The position numbers were made by a program, and so were the translations under genes. A model generated the notes under the pieces. The model ran no database searches. It had not been told where the DNA came from and saw nothing but the letters and a program-made list of their open reading frames with translations. This document shows, one piece after another, positions 1-11,259 of a stretch of 64,000 bases of DNA. How positions within the stretch are numbered: position 1 is the stretch's first letter; every line of letters begins with the position of its first letter. The DNA comes from Artemia franciscana (Eukaryota > Arthropoda > Branchiopoda > Anostraca > Artemiidae): NCBI RefSeq assembly GCF_032884065.1, contig NW_027062884.1, positions 62,001-126,000 on the forward strand, given 5' to 3'.

Positions 1-3000
1 CTCTTAAAAAGGAAACTAGCACTATACATTTCAAATTAAATGACCTTCTTTTAAAGTTCACATGACCACCCCTTCCATAAAAACCTGATACGCCCCTGGG
101 GCATTACTTAAAACCCTTACCCCCAGACTCTGGGAGATTCTTTCCACCCCAGAGGCGTTATTATATGATCTTTGGACGATTTTTGAACAAATGGCTGTCT
201 CAAAATTTTATTGGATGTTTTTCTGGAATGTAAGTCGTAGGGGGGGGGGCGGCCCCGATCACTTTGACTCTTAAAAAAGGAATTAGAATGTATGATTTTC
301 AATCTAATGAGCCCTATCAGAGAGTTTAAACAACCACCCTTTCCATAAAAATCTTATATGCCCCTGGGGCATAACTTATAAACCTTGCGCTGAGGGCTTT
401 GGCGGAGGGGGGAGAGAGGGAGCCGTCAGTATCAAAGACATATATTTCAGACCCTTCAACTATGCTAAAAAAAAATGGCAATCTTAAAATTTTGATCAGA
501 TGTGTTTTGGGAATTGATGGGCGTGGGGAGGGGGCACTTGTTGCACTCCGATCACTTTTGAATAATAAAAAAAAGAACTAGACCTTTCGATTTTCCATCG
601 AATGATTTCTTAAGTTTCTAAGACAAGAAATGACCATCTCAAAATTTCTATCAGATACATATCGGTAAACTACGAGGCGTGGGGGAGGGGTATTCAACCT
701 TTGATCACTCTCCATTTAAAAAAAAACTAAATTAGAACTTAAATTAGAAACTAAAAAACTAAAACAGCACAAAATGTCTTCTGATTTATCTGGCTGCCGA
801 ACTGTGCATAAGTATAGGCCTAATAGGATATTATTATCTTAATTTTTCTTTATTTTTGTCTGGAAAGGAGACAAATATTTTTTTTTAGCCCCTTCCCTCT
901 TCCATCCATGTTAAATTTGATTTTGCTATTCTTCAGACTCTCTATTACTTTACCCAAAAGTATATGAAAGTCTAAACTTCATCTCCCAAGCTGTCCCCAA
1001 TATACTGCAGACATGATACTCTGATGAAATTTCTGCAAATAATATTTAAGTTTAAGATCAATCTCTTTAACCATTACATAGATATTTTAAATGATTCCTC
1101 AAATCTGCCGTAAACTAAGAAGGTATATAATCCATTGCATTTCATTGTATTTTAAGGTATCTATACATAATCCATTGCATTTCTTTTATCAAAAGTATAA
1201 GAACCATATATTAGAAAATTCAAAATACTACATACCTTGTGACAGCGTAGTGGATGACGCCATGTCTCTGAATTAAAGGTTTTCTGGTTCAATCCCGCGT
1301 GTCACAAGGAAGATTTATAATTCATCATAATGATATGATTATGAACTGAGGCCGACAAACATCTGTAAATTGGTATTAGCCGAAAAGTCAAAATTGACGT
1401 CATCGCAAAACAGCTTAAATCTTGTTTCTGAATCGTATTTGTCAACCAAAAATAATTCTTGGGTATCAATATCCATAATATCCTTGCCAGCAATGAATTT
1501 GATAAGTTTTGGAATTTCTTCCGTTTCATTTATGTTTATTTATGATTCATTTATATTTATATTTATGATTTTTTGAAAATTACAACTATATAGATATAAT
1601 GTTTTGACATTTTGTAATAAAGAAAAAACATATTAGTTTCAAATCAGACAAAATACTATAAAGAAAAGAACTAAGTCATATTTATACGGGAATTGTCCAG
1701 TTGCAAGCTCGAATATTATTATTTATTTTTTTCTGTTTTATAACAGGGCACTTCGTATCGAATGAGTTGGCGTAGAAACTTAGAAAAGGGCGCATATTGT
1801 TGGAAATTAGAAGGGCTATTGCCGTTTTTAATAGTCGAAAGTGATTGGAAGGCGACTAACACCCCTCCCACGCCCACCATTTCCCCAAACACCTTCCATC
1901 GAATTTTCCAGCTAACCATTCTGTTGAAAGTAGTTGAAAGGTCCAGAATTATGTCTTTGAGGATGATCATCACTCCAGAGCCCTCAAGGCATGGGCTGTA
2001 AGTAATGCCCAGGGTATATAAGGTTTAGATAGAAAGAGTGATCGTTGAAACTTCGGAGGGGGGCTATTGGACATTGGATTGGTAATCAGAATTTCTAATG
2101 GTGTGTTTTTTTTAATTGAGAGTGATCAAAGGTTGGATAATCGCCCCCCCCCTGCCTCGTGGTTTACTGATATGCATCAGATGGAAATTTTGAGATGGCC
2201 ATTTGTTGTCTTAGAAACGTAAGAAAAGGCTCATTCGATGGAAAATTGAAAAGTCCAGTTCCTTTTTTTATAGTCAAAAGTGATCGGAGTGCAACAAGCC
2301 CCCAAACACCGCAACCCCCCCCCCGCCCATCAATTTCCAAACACATCTGATATAAATTCTAAGCTAGCCGTTTTGTTACCATAGTTGAAAGGTCTGAAAA
2401 TTATGTCTTTGATACTGACATATTCTTCCCCTCACAGCCCTCAGTGCAAGGTTTATAAGTTATGCCCCGAGGGCACGTAACGTTTATATGGAAAGAGTGG
2501 TTGTTTAAACTCTCCGATAGAGCTCATTAGATTGGAAATCATATGTTTCTAGTTCCTTTTTTAAGAGTCAAAGTGATCGGGGCAGCCCCTCCTACGTCTT
2601 ATATTCTAGAAAAACATCTGATAAAATTTTGAGACAGCCATTTGTTCGAAAATCGTCTGAATATCATATAATAATGCCTCTGGGGTGGAAAAAATCCCCC
2701 AGAGTCTGGGGGTAAGGGTTTTAAGTTATGCCCCAGGGGCATATCATGTTTTTATGGAAGGGTTGGTCATGTGAACTTTAAAAGAGGCTCATTTAATTTG
2801 AATGGTATAGTTCTAGTTTCCTTTTTAAGAGTCAGATATGAGGGAGAGCAAATAGCCCCCCTCCCTGACATTCTCTTTTCTTAAAACACAGTTAATTGAA
2901 ATTGTGAGAGAGCCATTTTGTTACCAGAAGTCCAAAAATATAGCAATGTCTTTTGGGTGGACACCCCAGAGCCCATGGGTAAGGGTTGTAAGTTATGTTC

Positions 3001-3117
3001 CAGGGTATATAAGGTTTTTTTTTAAACGAGTGGTCATATAAGCTTTGAATCGGATGGAGTTCATTTTATTGGGACTCCGAAGTTCTAGTACCCTTTTTGC
3101 ACTTGGTATTAACCAAG
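1..3117 (+). repeat. Degenerate ~265-bp tandem repeat block with internal inverted repeat
   Basis: Related segments recur about every 265 bases, seen best at the phrase TAAGTTATGCCCC and its variants near 1990, 2450, 2715 and 2985. Each unit then carries a TATGGAAAGGG-like stretch, a GGGCTCATT stretch, TTTTTTAAGAGTC and a C-rich run. Positions 1-720 are in the opposite orientation to about 2100-2829, so this block is itself an inverted repeat around a ~1.4-kb spacer (720-2100) that holds a tRNA-like sequence. The whole block reappears inverted at 20601-23758. No gene is supported; short open frames here are by-products of the repeat. Confidence 0.75.
1237..1307 (+). repeat. tRNA-like sequence (tRNA-derived repeat), copy 1
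   Basis: This 71-nt stretch starts TTGTGAC and ends GTCACAA, a perfect 7-bp acceptor-like stem. It contains an A-box-like AGCGTAGTGG and a B-box-like GGTTCAATCCC. A 3-bp D-stem (CGT/ACG) can form. The T-stem is imperfect and I cannot assign an anticodon, so it is called tRNA-like and not a working tRNA. Related copies lie at 9479-9527, 22447-22517 and 30831-30901, each in the spacer of the same inverted-repeat family, so it is probably carried as part of that repeat. Confidence 0.6.
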
Positions 3118-5525
3118 TGACATATAGCGATGGCGAATTCTGTCGGTCTGTCCCGGTTTTGCTACTTTAGGTTTTTCCAGGTAAGATAGGACGATGAAAT
3201 TTGACAGTCGTATCAGGAACGGGACCATATTAAATTAGAAAATCGTTTTTGCGATTTGACTATCTGGGGGGAGGGGAGTGGGGGGCTGTTGGTTTCGGAA
3301 AAATAGAAAAAATTAAGTATTTTCAACTTACGAATGGGTTATGGGATCTTAATGAAATTTCATTTTTGGAAGGATATCGTGTCTAAAAGCTCTTATTTTA
3401 AATCCAGACCAGATCCGGTGATATTGAGGGGAGTTTGAGGGGGGGGGAGTATAAAATCTTGGAAAACGCTGAGACTGGAGGGATCGGGATGAAACTTGGT
3501 GGGAAAAATAAAAAGAAGTCCTGGAAACATGATTGACATAACTGGAACGGATCTGCTCTGTTTGGGGGAGTTGGGGGGAGGGTTCATTCTGAAAAACTAG
3601 AAAAAATGAGGTACTTTTAACTTACGAAGGAGTGATTGGATTTAAATGAAATCTGAAGGGTGGAAGAATATCGTGTCTCAGAATTTTATTTTAAATTCTG
3701 ACTGGATCCGATGACATTGGCGGGAATTGAGGGGGGAACCTAAAATCTCGGAAAACCCTTAGAGTGGAGGCATCGGGATGAAACTTGGTGGTAAAAATAA
3801 TCGTAAGTCCTTGATACGTGATTGGCATAATTAGAACGGATCCGCTCTCTTCGGGGGAGTTAGGGGGGGTTCGGGAGGCTTAATTTTTAAAAATTAGTAA
3901 AAATGAGGTATTTTTAACTTACGAAGGAGGATCTTAATGAAATTGGATTCTTGGAAGGATATGGTGTCTTGGAGCTCTTGTTTTAAATTCTGACCGGATC
4001 CGGTGACATTGGGAGGAGTTGGGGGAGAACCTAAAATCTTCGAAAACGCTTAGAGTGGAGGGATCGGGATGAAACTTGCTGGGGAAAATGAGTGCAAGTC
4101 CTAGATACGTGATTGGCATAACCTGAACGGATCTGTTCTCTTTTGGGGGGTGGGAGGGTTACTTTTTGAAAAATTAGAAAAAAATGAGTTATTTTTAACT
4201 TAAGAAGGAGCGATCGGATCTTAATGAAATTTGATTTTTGGAAAGATACTGTGTCTTAGAGCTCTTGTTTTAAATCCCGACTGAATCCGATGACATTGGG
4301 GGGAGTTGGGGAAGAACCTAAAATCTTCGAATACACTTATAGTGGAAGCATCGGGATGAAACTTGGTAGTAAAATAATCGTAAGTCCTAGATACGTTATT
4401 GACATAACCAGAATGGATCCGCTCTCTTTGGGGGAGATGGGGGAGGAGGGTTAGTTCTGAAAAATAAAAAAATAACGAGGTGTATTTAACTTACGAAGGA
4501 GTGATCAGATCTCAATGAAATTTGATAATTAGAAGGATGTCATGTCGCAGAGCTTTTAATTCGAATCCCGACCAGATTCGTTGACATTGGGGGGAGTTTG
4601 GGGGGACTTAAATTCTTGAAAAAAGCTTAGAGTGGAGGGATCGGGATGAAACTTGATTGGAAAAATAATCATAAGTCCTAGATGTGTGATTGATATAACC
4701 AGAACGGATCCACTTTCTTTGGGGAGTTGGGGGGGGGTTAATTTTGAAAAATTAGTATTTTTAACTTATGAAGGAGTGGTCGGATCTTAATGAAATTTGA
4801 TGTTTGGAAGGATATTATGTCTCAAAGCTATTATTTTAAATCCCGACCGGATCTTGTGAAGGAGAAGTTGGGGGGGGGGTGGAGCCTAAAATCTTGGAAA
4901 ACGCTTAGAGCGGATGGATCGGGATGAAACTTGGTGGGGAAAATAAGCGAAAGGCCTAGATACAGGATTGATATAACCGGAACAGATGTGCTATCTTCGG
5001 GGTAGTTGGGGAGGGGGAGGGTTGATTCCAAAAATTAGAAAAATCAGCTATTTTTGACTTACGAAAGAGTGATCGTACCTTAATGAAATTTCATATTTAG
5101 AAGGACCTCGAAACTCAGATCTCTTATATTAAATCCATACCGCATCCAGCGTCATTAGGGGGGGGGATGTTGGAAAACGCTTAGAGCGGAGAGATCAGGA
5201 TGAAAATTGGTGTAAAGAATCAGCAAAAGTTCAAGGTAGGTGACTGACATAACCGGACCAGATTCGCTTTGTTTGGTGGAGTTGGGGGAAGAGTAATTTG
5301 AAAAAATTAGAAAAAATGAGGTATTTGTAACTTACGAACGGGTAATCAGATCTTAATGATATCTACTTAATTTGATATCTAGAAGGATCTTGTGCTTTAG
5401 AACTCTCATTTTAAATCTCGACCTGATCCGGTGACATTGAAGGAAGTTGGAGGGGGAAACCGGAATTCTTGGAAAACGTGAAAATCGAGAAATCTTACGA
5501 AAGAGTGATCGGATCTTAATGAACA
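3118..5525 (+). repeat. ~290-bp dimeric satellite array (left copy)
   Basis: The motif GAACGGATCCGCTCTC and its variants recur near 3545, 3835, 4123, 4412, 4700, 4980 and 5255, a period of roughly 277-290 bases. Each period contains two related halves of about 145 bases. Both halves run through an ATGAAA(C/T)TTG start, a GATCCG core, a GGGGGAGTTGGGGG run and an (A/C)TAAAA- or TTAATT-type tail. Short minus-strand open frames of 60-66 codons recur once per unit and are a consequence of the periodicity. The array corresponds, inverted, to 17878-20600. It stops abruptly at 5525. Confidence 0.8.
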
Positions 5526-5960
5526 GTCAAATAGCCACTTTTCTCACAGTAGTCGAAAAGCTCAATAAGTATAACTCCTGGAATTATATGATCCACAAAG
5601 CCCCTGGTTTAAGGGCCATAAACCATGCAAGTTAGTAGTCGTTAGTAGTTAGTAGTAGTTTCAGTAGAAACTCCTCTTTGTGTTGGTACTGAGTTCTCAC
5701 TTTTGATGTCAAGGTCTGGATCATTTGATTTTGAGCTACTATTATAGTCATTATTGCAGTCTGTATATCCAGTTTCTTCAATGTCGTTGTCTCCTACTAT
5801 AAGGTCGGAAAAGTCATCTTGTTCAGCAGTATATCAATCTACTCTCTTTAAAAGAGCAACAGTGTATTTATTTGTGTATGCATAATTAAATCCCTTGAAA
5901 TGGCTCTATAGTTTTTTTTTTGTTTTTTTTTTTTTTTATATTGAAACCCTGGGATTTTTT
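5526..5960. other. Unassigned spacer with a possible acidic coding remnant on the minus strand
   Basis: This is unique within the window. On the minus strand, 5833 to 5642 is open for about 60 codons. It translates to an Asp/Glu/Ser/Asn-rich peptide containing AEQDDFSDLIVGDNDIEE and ends in TAA; an in-frame stop lies just upstream. The composition looks more protein-like than the neighbouring repeats, but I recognise no family. It lies just upstream of the Helitron fragment and on the opposite strand. A T-rich run lies at 5911-5940. It could be a host exon remnant, a captured gene piece, or chance. Confidence 0.25.
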
Positions 5961-6060
5961 GGCCTGAAAAAAGATCTAGATAAGTCATGAATTTGAGAAA
6001 AGTCATTTAAAGTCTTAATTTTGGAAAAAATCGTATCAAAGAGAAATTACCAAAAAAAAT

Positions 6061-6815
6061 TGTGCCGAGGAATCAAATGCTAAAAGAAAGCGTGCCGAGG
6101 AATCACAAGAACAACGTGAAAACAGGCTTGAGGTTCAAAGAGATAATGACAAAAGAAAGCGTGCCGAGGAATCACAAGAGCAACGTGAAAATTATCGCCT
6201 GGCATTCAGGTACAGCCCAGTCGATGATTATAGCTTGAGTAGATGTGTTCAAATCGGGACTATGCCTAAAATTGGTCCTCGACGGCTAACCAACAATCTT
6301 CAAAGATAACACGATAGAAAGACTCTGCACCATTCACCCCAATCAACATGAATGCTTCTTTCTCCGCCTGCTTTTGGTGAATATACCTGGTCCGACGTCC
6401 TTTGAGTATTTTAGAAGTGTAAACGGTACTATACATGACACTTACCGTAGTGCATGCCAAGCTCTGAATTTATTGGAGAATGACCAACACTGGGATAACT
6501 GCATCAATGACGCGTGCAAAACGTGAACTCTAAGTCAAATTCGTGCATTGTTTGGAATCATTCTAACATTATGCTCTCCTTTAGCTCCTACAGAGTTATG
6601 GGAGAGTTATAAATCGAAAATGGCCAAGGATATACTTCATCGAAAACGGTTAGATACGTCAGATATGACCTTTGATTTTACATCAGAAATTTATAGCTAC
6701 ACTTCAGTTATTATTGAAGATTTTTGCTTGTGTATGGCAAACAAATCTCTTCAGGATTTGGGAATGCCTTCATCTAATCGTACCGCTGCTTCGACATGTG
6801 CAGAATTGGATCGTG
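6061..6815 (+). pseudogene. Helitron N-terminal peptide and Rep-helicase linker, broken
   Basis: From 6061 the frame reads a charged peptide with two KRKRAEESQEQREN repeats (about 6085-6190), then LAFRYSPVDDYSLSR. After a deletion near 6260 the linker typical of Helitron proteins follows: HPNQHECFFLRLLLVNIPGP, then FEYFRSVNGTIHDTYRSACQ, NDQHWDNCI and IRALFGIILT, ending at ELDREQ (about 6815). In-frame stops occur (near 6276 and 6522), so it cannot make the full protein. The linker joins the Rep nuclease to the helicase in the intact family. The assignment rests on near identity to the minus-strand copy at 52706-53689. Confidence 0.75.
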
Positions 6816-6846
6816 AACAAAAAACAATATTTCCAAATCATCTGGG

Positions 6847-7710
6847 ATGGGTAAAGTATTGCACCATTGCAAACTTATTATTCTGGACGAGTGCACAATG
6901 GTACACAAAAAATCGCTCGAGGCTCTGGAGCAATCATTGCGAGATTTGCGAGGAAATTCGACACTCTTTGGCAGCACATTAATATTGCTTGCGGGAGATT
7001 TCAGGCAAACATTACCTATAATACCTAGATCAACCCCTGTGGACGAAATGAATGCTTGCCAGAAAAATTCTAATTTATGGCCACACGTAAAGACATTAAA
7101 ATTAACTACAAATATGCGTGTCCGATTGCAAAACGATGACTCTGGTCAGACATTTTCAGATCAATTGCTGGCGATTGGAAACGGAAAGCTTCCAGTAGAC
7201 TCAATTTTAGGACGTATACAACTGCCTGCTCAATTCTGCAATTTAGTGACGTCCAAAAATGAATTGGTTGAAAATGTATTTCCGAATATTCTAACCAATT
7301 ATAAAAATCATAAATGGCAAAGTGAACGAGCGATTCTGGCAGCCGAGAATAAAGACCTCCACAAAATTAACAATTTTATTTTGACCAAGATTCGAGACCA
7401 GGCAGTCATTAACAAGTCAGTTGACACAGTTCTGGAACCAAATGAAACGGTGAATTACCCATCTGAATTTTTAAATTCCCTGGATCTCCCAAGGATTCCA
7501 CCACACATGCTAAAACTAAAAATAGGCGTACCAATAATATTGTTACGAAACATTAGCCCACCAATGTTTTGCATTGGATCGCCACTTGCCGTAAAAAAAA
7601 CAATGGAAAACGTTATCGAGGCAACAATCTTGACAGGGCCTTTTGAGGGTGAGGCTGTTCTTATTCCTCGCATTCCCATGATTCCAAAAGATCTGCCTTT
7701 TCAATTTTAA
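6847..7710 (+). pseudogene. Helitron PIF1-type helicase, middle part
   Basis: This is an open frame of about 287 codons. Walker B is visible as LIILDECTMVHKKSLEAL (D and E of the DE pair). Motif III of the PIF1/RecD2 superfamily 1B type is LAGDFRQTLPI, followed by LTTNMRVRLQNDDSGQTFSD. It ends at PMIPKDLPFQF, short of motifs V and VI. The Walker A GGTGKT segment is missing because of a deletion just upstream, so it cannot hydrolyse ATP as it stands. In intact family members the helicase unwinds DNA during rolling-circle transposition. This copy keeps Asp in GDFRQ, unlike the copies near 24.3, 45.9 and 61.8 kb. Confidence 0.85.
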
Positions 7711-7734
7711 AGATTGCAATTCCCAATTCGAAAG

Positions 7735-9300
7735 TACTATTAGCAGTAATATTAATTGTAGTAGCCTAAGCTTTAGTGGCAGTAGTAGTAATTGATATCA
7801 AATTTCATTAAGATCTGATCAACCGTTCGTAAGTTACGGGGACCTAACTTACGGGGGGGGACCTAAAATCTTGGAAAACACTTAGAATGGAGGGATCGGA
7901 ATGAAACATGGTGGAGATAATAGGCAGAAGTCCTAGACAAGTTGGTAAGTTGAAAATACTTCATTTTTTCTATTTTTCCGAATTACCTGCCCCCCCCAGA
8001 TCTTAAAATCGCAAAAAAGACTATTTCTCATTTAATTTTGTCCTGTCCCTGATACGCCTGTCAAATTTCATCGTCCTAGATTACATGGAAGTGCCTAAAG
8101 TTGCAAAACAAGGACAGACCGACGGACAGACCGTCAGACAGACAGACCGACAGAATTTGCGATCCCTATATGTCACTTGGCTAATACCAAGTGCCATAAA
8201 AAGGGTACTAAAACTTCGGAATTCTAATCAAAGGAGCTGCATCCAATTCAAAGCTTATATGACCATTCGTTCCCAAAAAACCTTATTTTCCCCTCGACAT
8301 AACTTACAACCCTTACCCATGGGCTCTGGGGTGCCCACCCAAAAGACATTGCTATATGATTTTTGGACTACTGGAAACAAAATGGCTCTCTCACAATTTC
8401 AATTAACTGTATTTTAAGAAAAGAGAATGTCAGAGAGGGGGGCTAGTTGCTCTCCCTCATTTCTGACTCTTAAAAAGGAAACTAGAACCATACATTTCAA
8501 ATTAAATGAGCCTCTTTTAAAGTTGACATGACCACCCCTTCCATAAAAGCCTGTTATGCCACTGGGGCATAACTTACAACCCTTACCCCCAGACTTTGGG
8601 GGATTGTTTCCACCCCAAAGGCATTATTATATGATCTTCCGACGATTTTTGGACAAATGACTGTCTCAAAATTTTATCGGATGTTTTTCTGGAACATAAT
8701 ACTTTATATTATTGTTGCACTCCAATCACTTTCGGCTAATAAAAAAGGAACTAGACCTTTCAATTTCCATTGAATGAGCCTTTTCTTAGGTTTCTAAGAC
8801 CACAAATGGCCATCTCAAAATTTCTGTCAGATACATATCGGTAAACCAAGAGGCAGGGGGGGGGAGTATCCATCCTTTGATCACTCTCAATCTAAAAAAA
8901 CAACAACATTATAACTTCTGATTACCAATCCAATGTCCAATAGCCTTCCTCTGAAGTTTAAACGATCTTTTCTACGTAAACCTTTCTATGAAAACCTTAT
9001 ACATCCCCTGGGCATTACTTACAACCCTTGCCTTGAGGGCTCTGGGGTGGTTGTCATCCTCAAAGACATATTTCCAGACCTTTCAACTACGTTGAACTGA
9101 ATGGCTATCTCAAAATTTCGATTGGAGGTATTTGGAGAAATGGCGGGCGTGGGAGGGGTGCTAGCTGCCCTCCAATCGCTTTTCACTATTAAAAACGGCA
9201 CTAGCCCTTCTAATTTCCAACAGAATGAGCCCTTTTTGAAATTTCTATGCCCACTCTTTCGATACGCAGTGTTCTGATGTAAAACTCAAAAACTAAATAA
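7735..9300 (-). repeat. Satellite/inverted-repeat family block, reverse orientation
   Basis: 7735-7800 is a reversed piece of the (ACT)-rich repeat of 13074. 7800-8100 is one reversed unit of the ~290-bp satellite. 8100-8180 holds a run of CAGAC/CGGAC units, and 8180-9300 is a reversed set of ~265-bp units. The same order appears in forward orientation at 11260-13145, so these two blocks are inverted copies around a central ~2.5-kb region. A 110-codon open frame at 8085-8417 is repeated in the other copies and is not taken as a gene. Confidence 0.7.
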
Positions 9301-9478
9301 TTTTTGAACTTGCAACTAGACAATTTCTGTATAAGTATGACTTAGTTCTTTTCTTATGATTATTTTGTCTGATTTAAAACTAATATATTTTTTCTCTGTT
9401 AGAAAATGTCAAAAGATCATATCTACATAGTTATAAATTTCCAAAAAAATTATATACAAACTGGTTAAAAAACTTATT

Positions 9479-9527
9479 CCTTGTGACACGCAGGATTAAA
9501 CCAGGAAACCACTACGCTGTCACAAGG
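9479..9527 (-). repeat. tRNA-like sequence, shortened copy
   Basis: On the minus strand this has the same ends as the 1237-1307 copy, with a CCTTGTGAC start and GTCACAAGG end. It keeps the A-box-like AGCGTAGTGG and a GGTTTAATCC B-box relative. About 22 nt covering the anticodon region are missing, giving 49 nt. It sits where the ~265-bp repeat block ends, as in the other copies. Confidence 0.5.
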
Positions 9528-10440
9528 TGTTTCGTAGTAAAAAAATATTTTTGTATTGTAATTGAAATACAGAAAAATTATTCCCCTCCTCGGTTTTGAA
9601 AAGTAACTTGTACATGATGTTTTCATTGGAAACGCCCTTTTTGTAGTTTAACTGAAAAAATTTTAATTTCCTTTGGGCCACAGATTTTTTTAATTTTTTT
9701 TTTAATACTTTGATTGAAAATTTCCATTTTTGGCATTTTAACTGAATAAAACAACATACCATTCAACCTGGATTATAAAAAAAAATTTGGGGTATTTTCA
9801 TTGAAAAACGTCTATTTTTGTTACTTCCGTCGAACAGAATAAAAAAAAAACAGTCCTCCCCACCTAGATTTTGAAAAACCTATTTTGTCTTTCTCCAATT
9901 ATATAAAATAAATAAACAAAAAAAATAGAGATATTAAGGTATGTATTTTTATAATCAAAATGGAGACAGTAAAAAAAAAAAAAATAAAAATATATTCTGC
10001 CAGATCATGTCCATGGCAGGTACAATGAAAAAGCTACACATCCGATTATAGAAAATCCTATAAAATATAGTTTGGTTGGTTTTTGAATAGATGGCACTGA
10101 GGTATTAGCAAAAAATATAAACATATCATTGAAATTGAAGTTTCTGTTGATAGCATAGGTTTTGCAGATCCAGGCACCAATCCAGTAGAGCAAAGGCGAC
10201 GATAATGCAACCATCCTTGTTTTGACCTGAAACACAACTGATAAGATAATACTCAGTTCTAATAGTCGACTGACAAATTTCACCAGGTATTTCAGGTCTA
10301 AAGTTATACTTTCACAAGCAGGGGTGCCAATTAAATGGGCTAGGGCAATAGTCCCTCCCTTAAATTTTGAAACATTTTTTTTTGGTATTTTCATATAAAA
10401 AAGGAACAAATATCATCTCCCTAGTTATAAAAAAAACACC
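9528..10440. other. AT-rich stretch with no recognised gene
   Basis: 9528-9900 shows loose repetition of phrases such as TTTTCATTGAAAA and TTTTAACTGAA, suggesting an old, diverged low-complexity repeat. 10005-10440 contains a 134-codon minus-strand open frame (10005-10409) with several hydrophobic stretches. I see no known domain and no second copy in the window, so I leave it unassigned. Confidence 0.4.
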
Positions 10441-10456
10441 TCTTCCATACCTTACA

Positions 10457-10471
10457 TATATATATATTCAC

Positions 10472-10550
<79 letters not shown>

Positions 10551-10551
10551 C

Positions 10552-10631
<80 letters not shown>
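10457..10631. repeat. (TA)n microsatellite, about 175 bp
   Basis: This is an almost pure TA dinucleotide tract with a few CA or AA interruptions (near 10470-10480, 10530 and 10550). Open frames encoding only Tyr-Ile repeats on both strands are artefacts of the tract. No Helitron end abuts this one, unlike most other (TA)n tracts in the window. Confidence 0.95.
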
Positions 10632-10633
<2 letters not shown>

Positions 10634-10784
10634 TTCATGAGCATGAATTAGATAATTTCCCCCTTCTCAGCAATGGTATTAGTATCTATGAGGCATGCAA
10701 AATTACACAAGATGACAAAAGACCATGAACAGCTAAAGAAAAAGGCATACACAGGAAGCAGCCAAAATAACATTAAATTGCAAA

Positions 10785-11235
10785 GGGAAACGTTGCACAG
10801 CCAAAACCACTGTTAGAACGCAAAGCAAAATTACTATCGAATTCAGGAACGTGTTAGTTTAGCGTGCGCAAGTCTGCGAAGGATAAACGGGAACAAAGAA
10901 AGAAGTTCATGCCAGAATTACTTAATTCAATCAAAATTGCTGATTTTTCATCATAAAATGAAGAAATATCATTTTAGCGTCTGCAAAGATACACAAGAAG
11001 GAAAAAATGAATTCACAACTGGATTTCTTAACCACCCTGGAATAGAATGAATTTATTTTGGCTCTTTGGAATGAATTTATTATTATATTGAATGAATTCG
11101 AAATTACAGATGATTGCAAATGAATACGAACAGCTATAACAAAATGTATGGAATTATGTTTTAGATAATAATGCACGAAAATGAGGCACAAACAAGATCT
11201 ACGATTAGAAGACATATGACAAAAAATATTAAAAC
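10785..11235 (-). repeat. Interspersed repeat R-D, reverse copy
   Basis: This is homologous to 15045-15605 and 32405-32748 in the opposite orientation. Shared marks include GAATGAATTTATT repeated two or three times and a GATACACAGGAAGGA-like stretch. A 70-90 codon open frame is shared by the three copies (peptide piece INSFQRAKINSFYSRVVKK) but varies freely at its ends; I do not call it a gene. Confidence 0.65.
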
Positions 11236-11259
11236 AAATCTCAATGAAAACGACTGAAA

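Larger units (their letters stand above)
5961..7733 (+). mobile_element. Truncated Helitron fragment (internal region only)
   Basis: This is a plus-strand remnant of the window's Helitron. It keeps part of the charged N-terminal peptide, the Rep-helicase linker and the middle of the helicase, but neither terminus. Homology ends at about 7733, before helicase motifs V and VI, where a copy of the (ACT)-rich repeat begins. Compared with the copies at 34436-35746 and 52706-53689, it has internal deletions. One joins the N-terminal peptide to the linker near 6260; another removes the Walker A region near 6818. Confidence 0.8.

Noticed and set aside
3393-5031. Periodic 60-66 codon frames with KFHPDPS motif in the satellite arrays
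   Set aside because: One per satellite unit on one strand, with frequent frame loss; expected from a tandem repeat.
8085-8417. 110-codon frame containing DRQNLRSLYVTWLIPSA, similar to minus 11409-11843 and plus 20627-20884
   Set aside because: Shared only because the underlying satellite block is shared; starts, ends and inner parts differ, and no domain is visible.
10005-10409. 134-codon minus-strand frame with hydrophobic stretches as a membrane protein
   Set aside because: Single copy, no recognisable family, AT-rich flanks with many chance frames; insufficient support.
10367-10651. Long Tyr-Ile open frames on both strands (also at 44379-44666 and 60127-60601)
   Set aside because: Pure products of (TA)n tracts.
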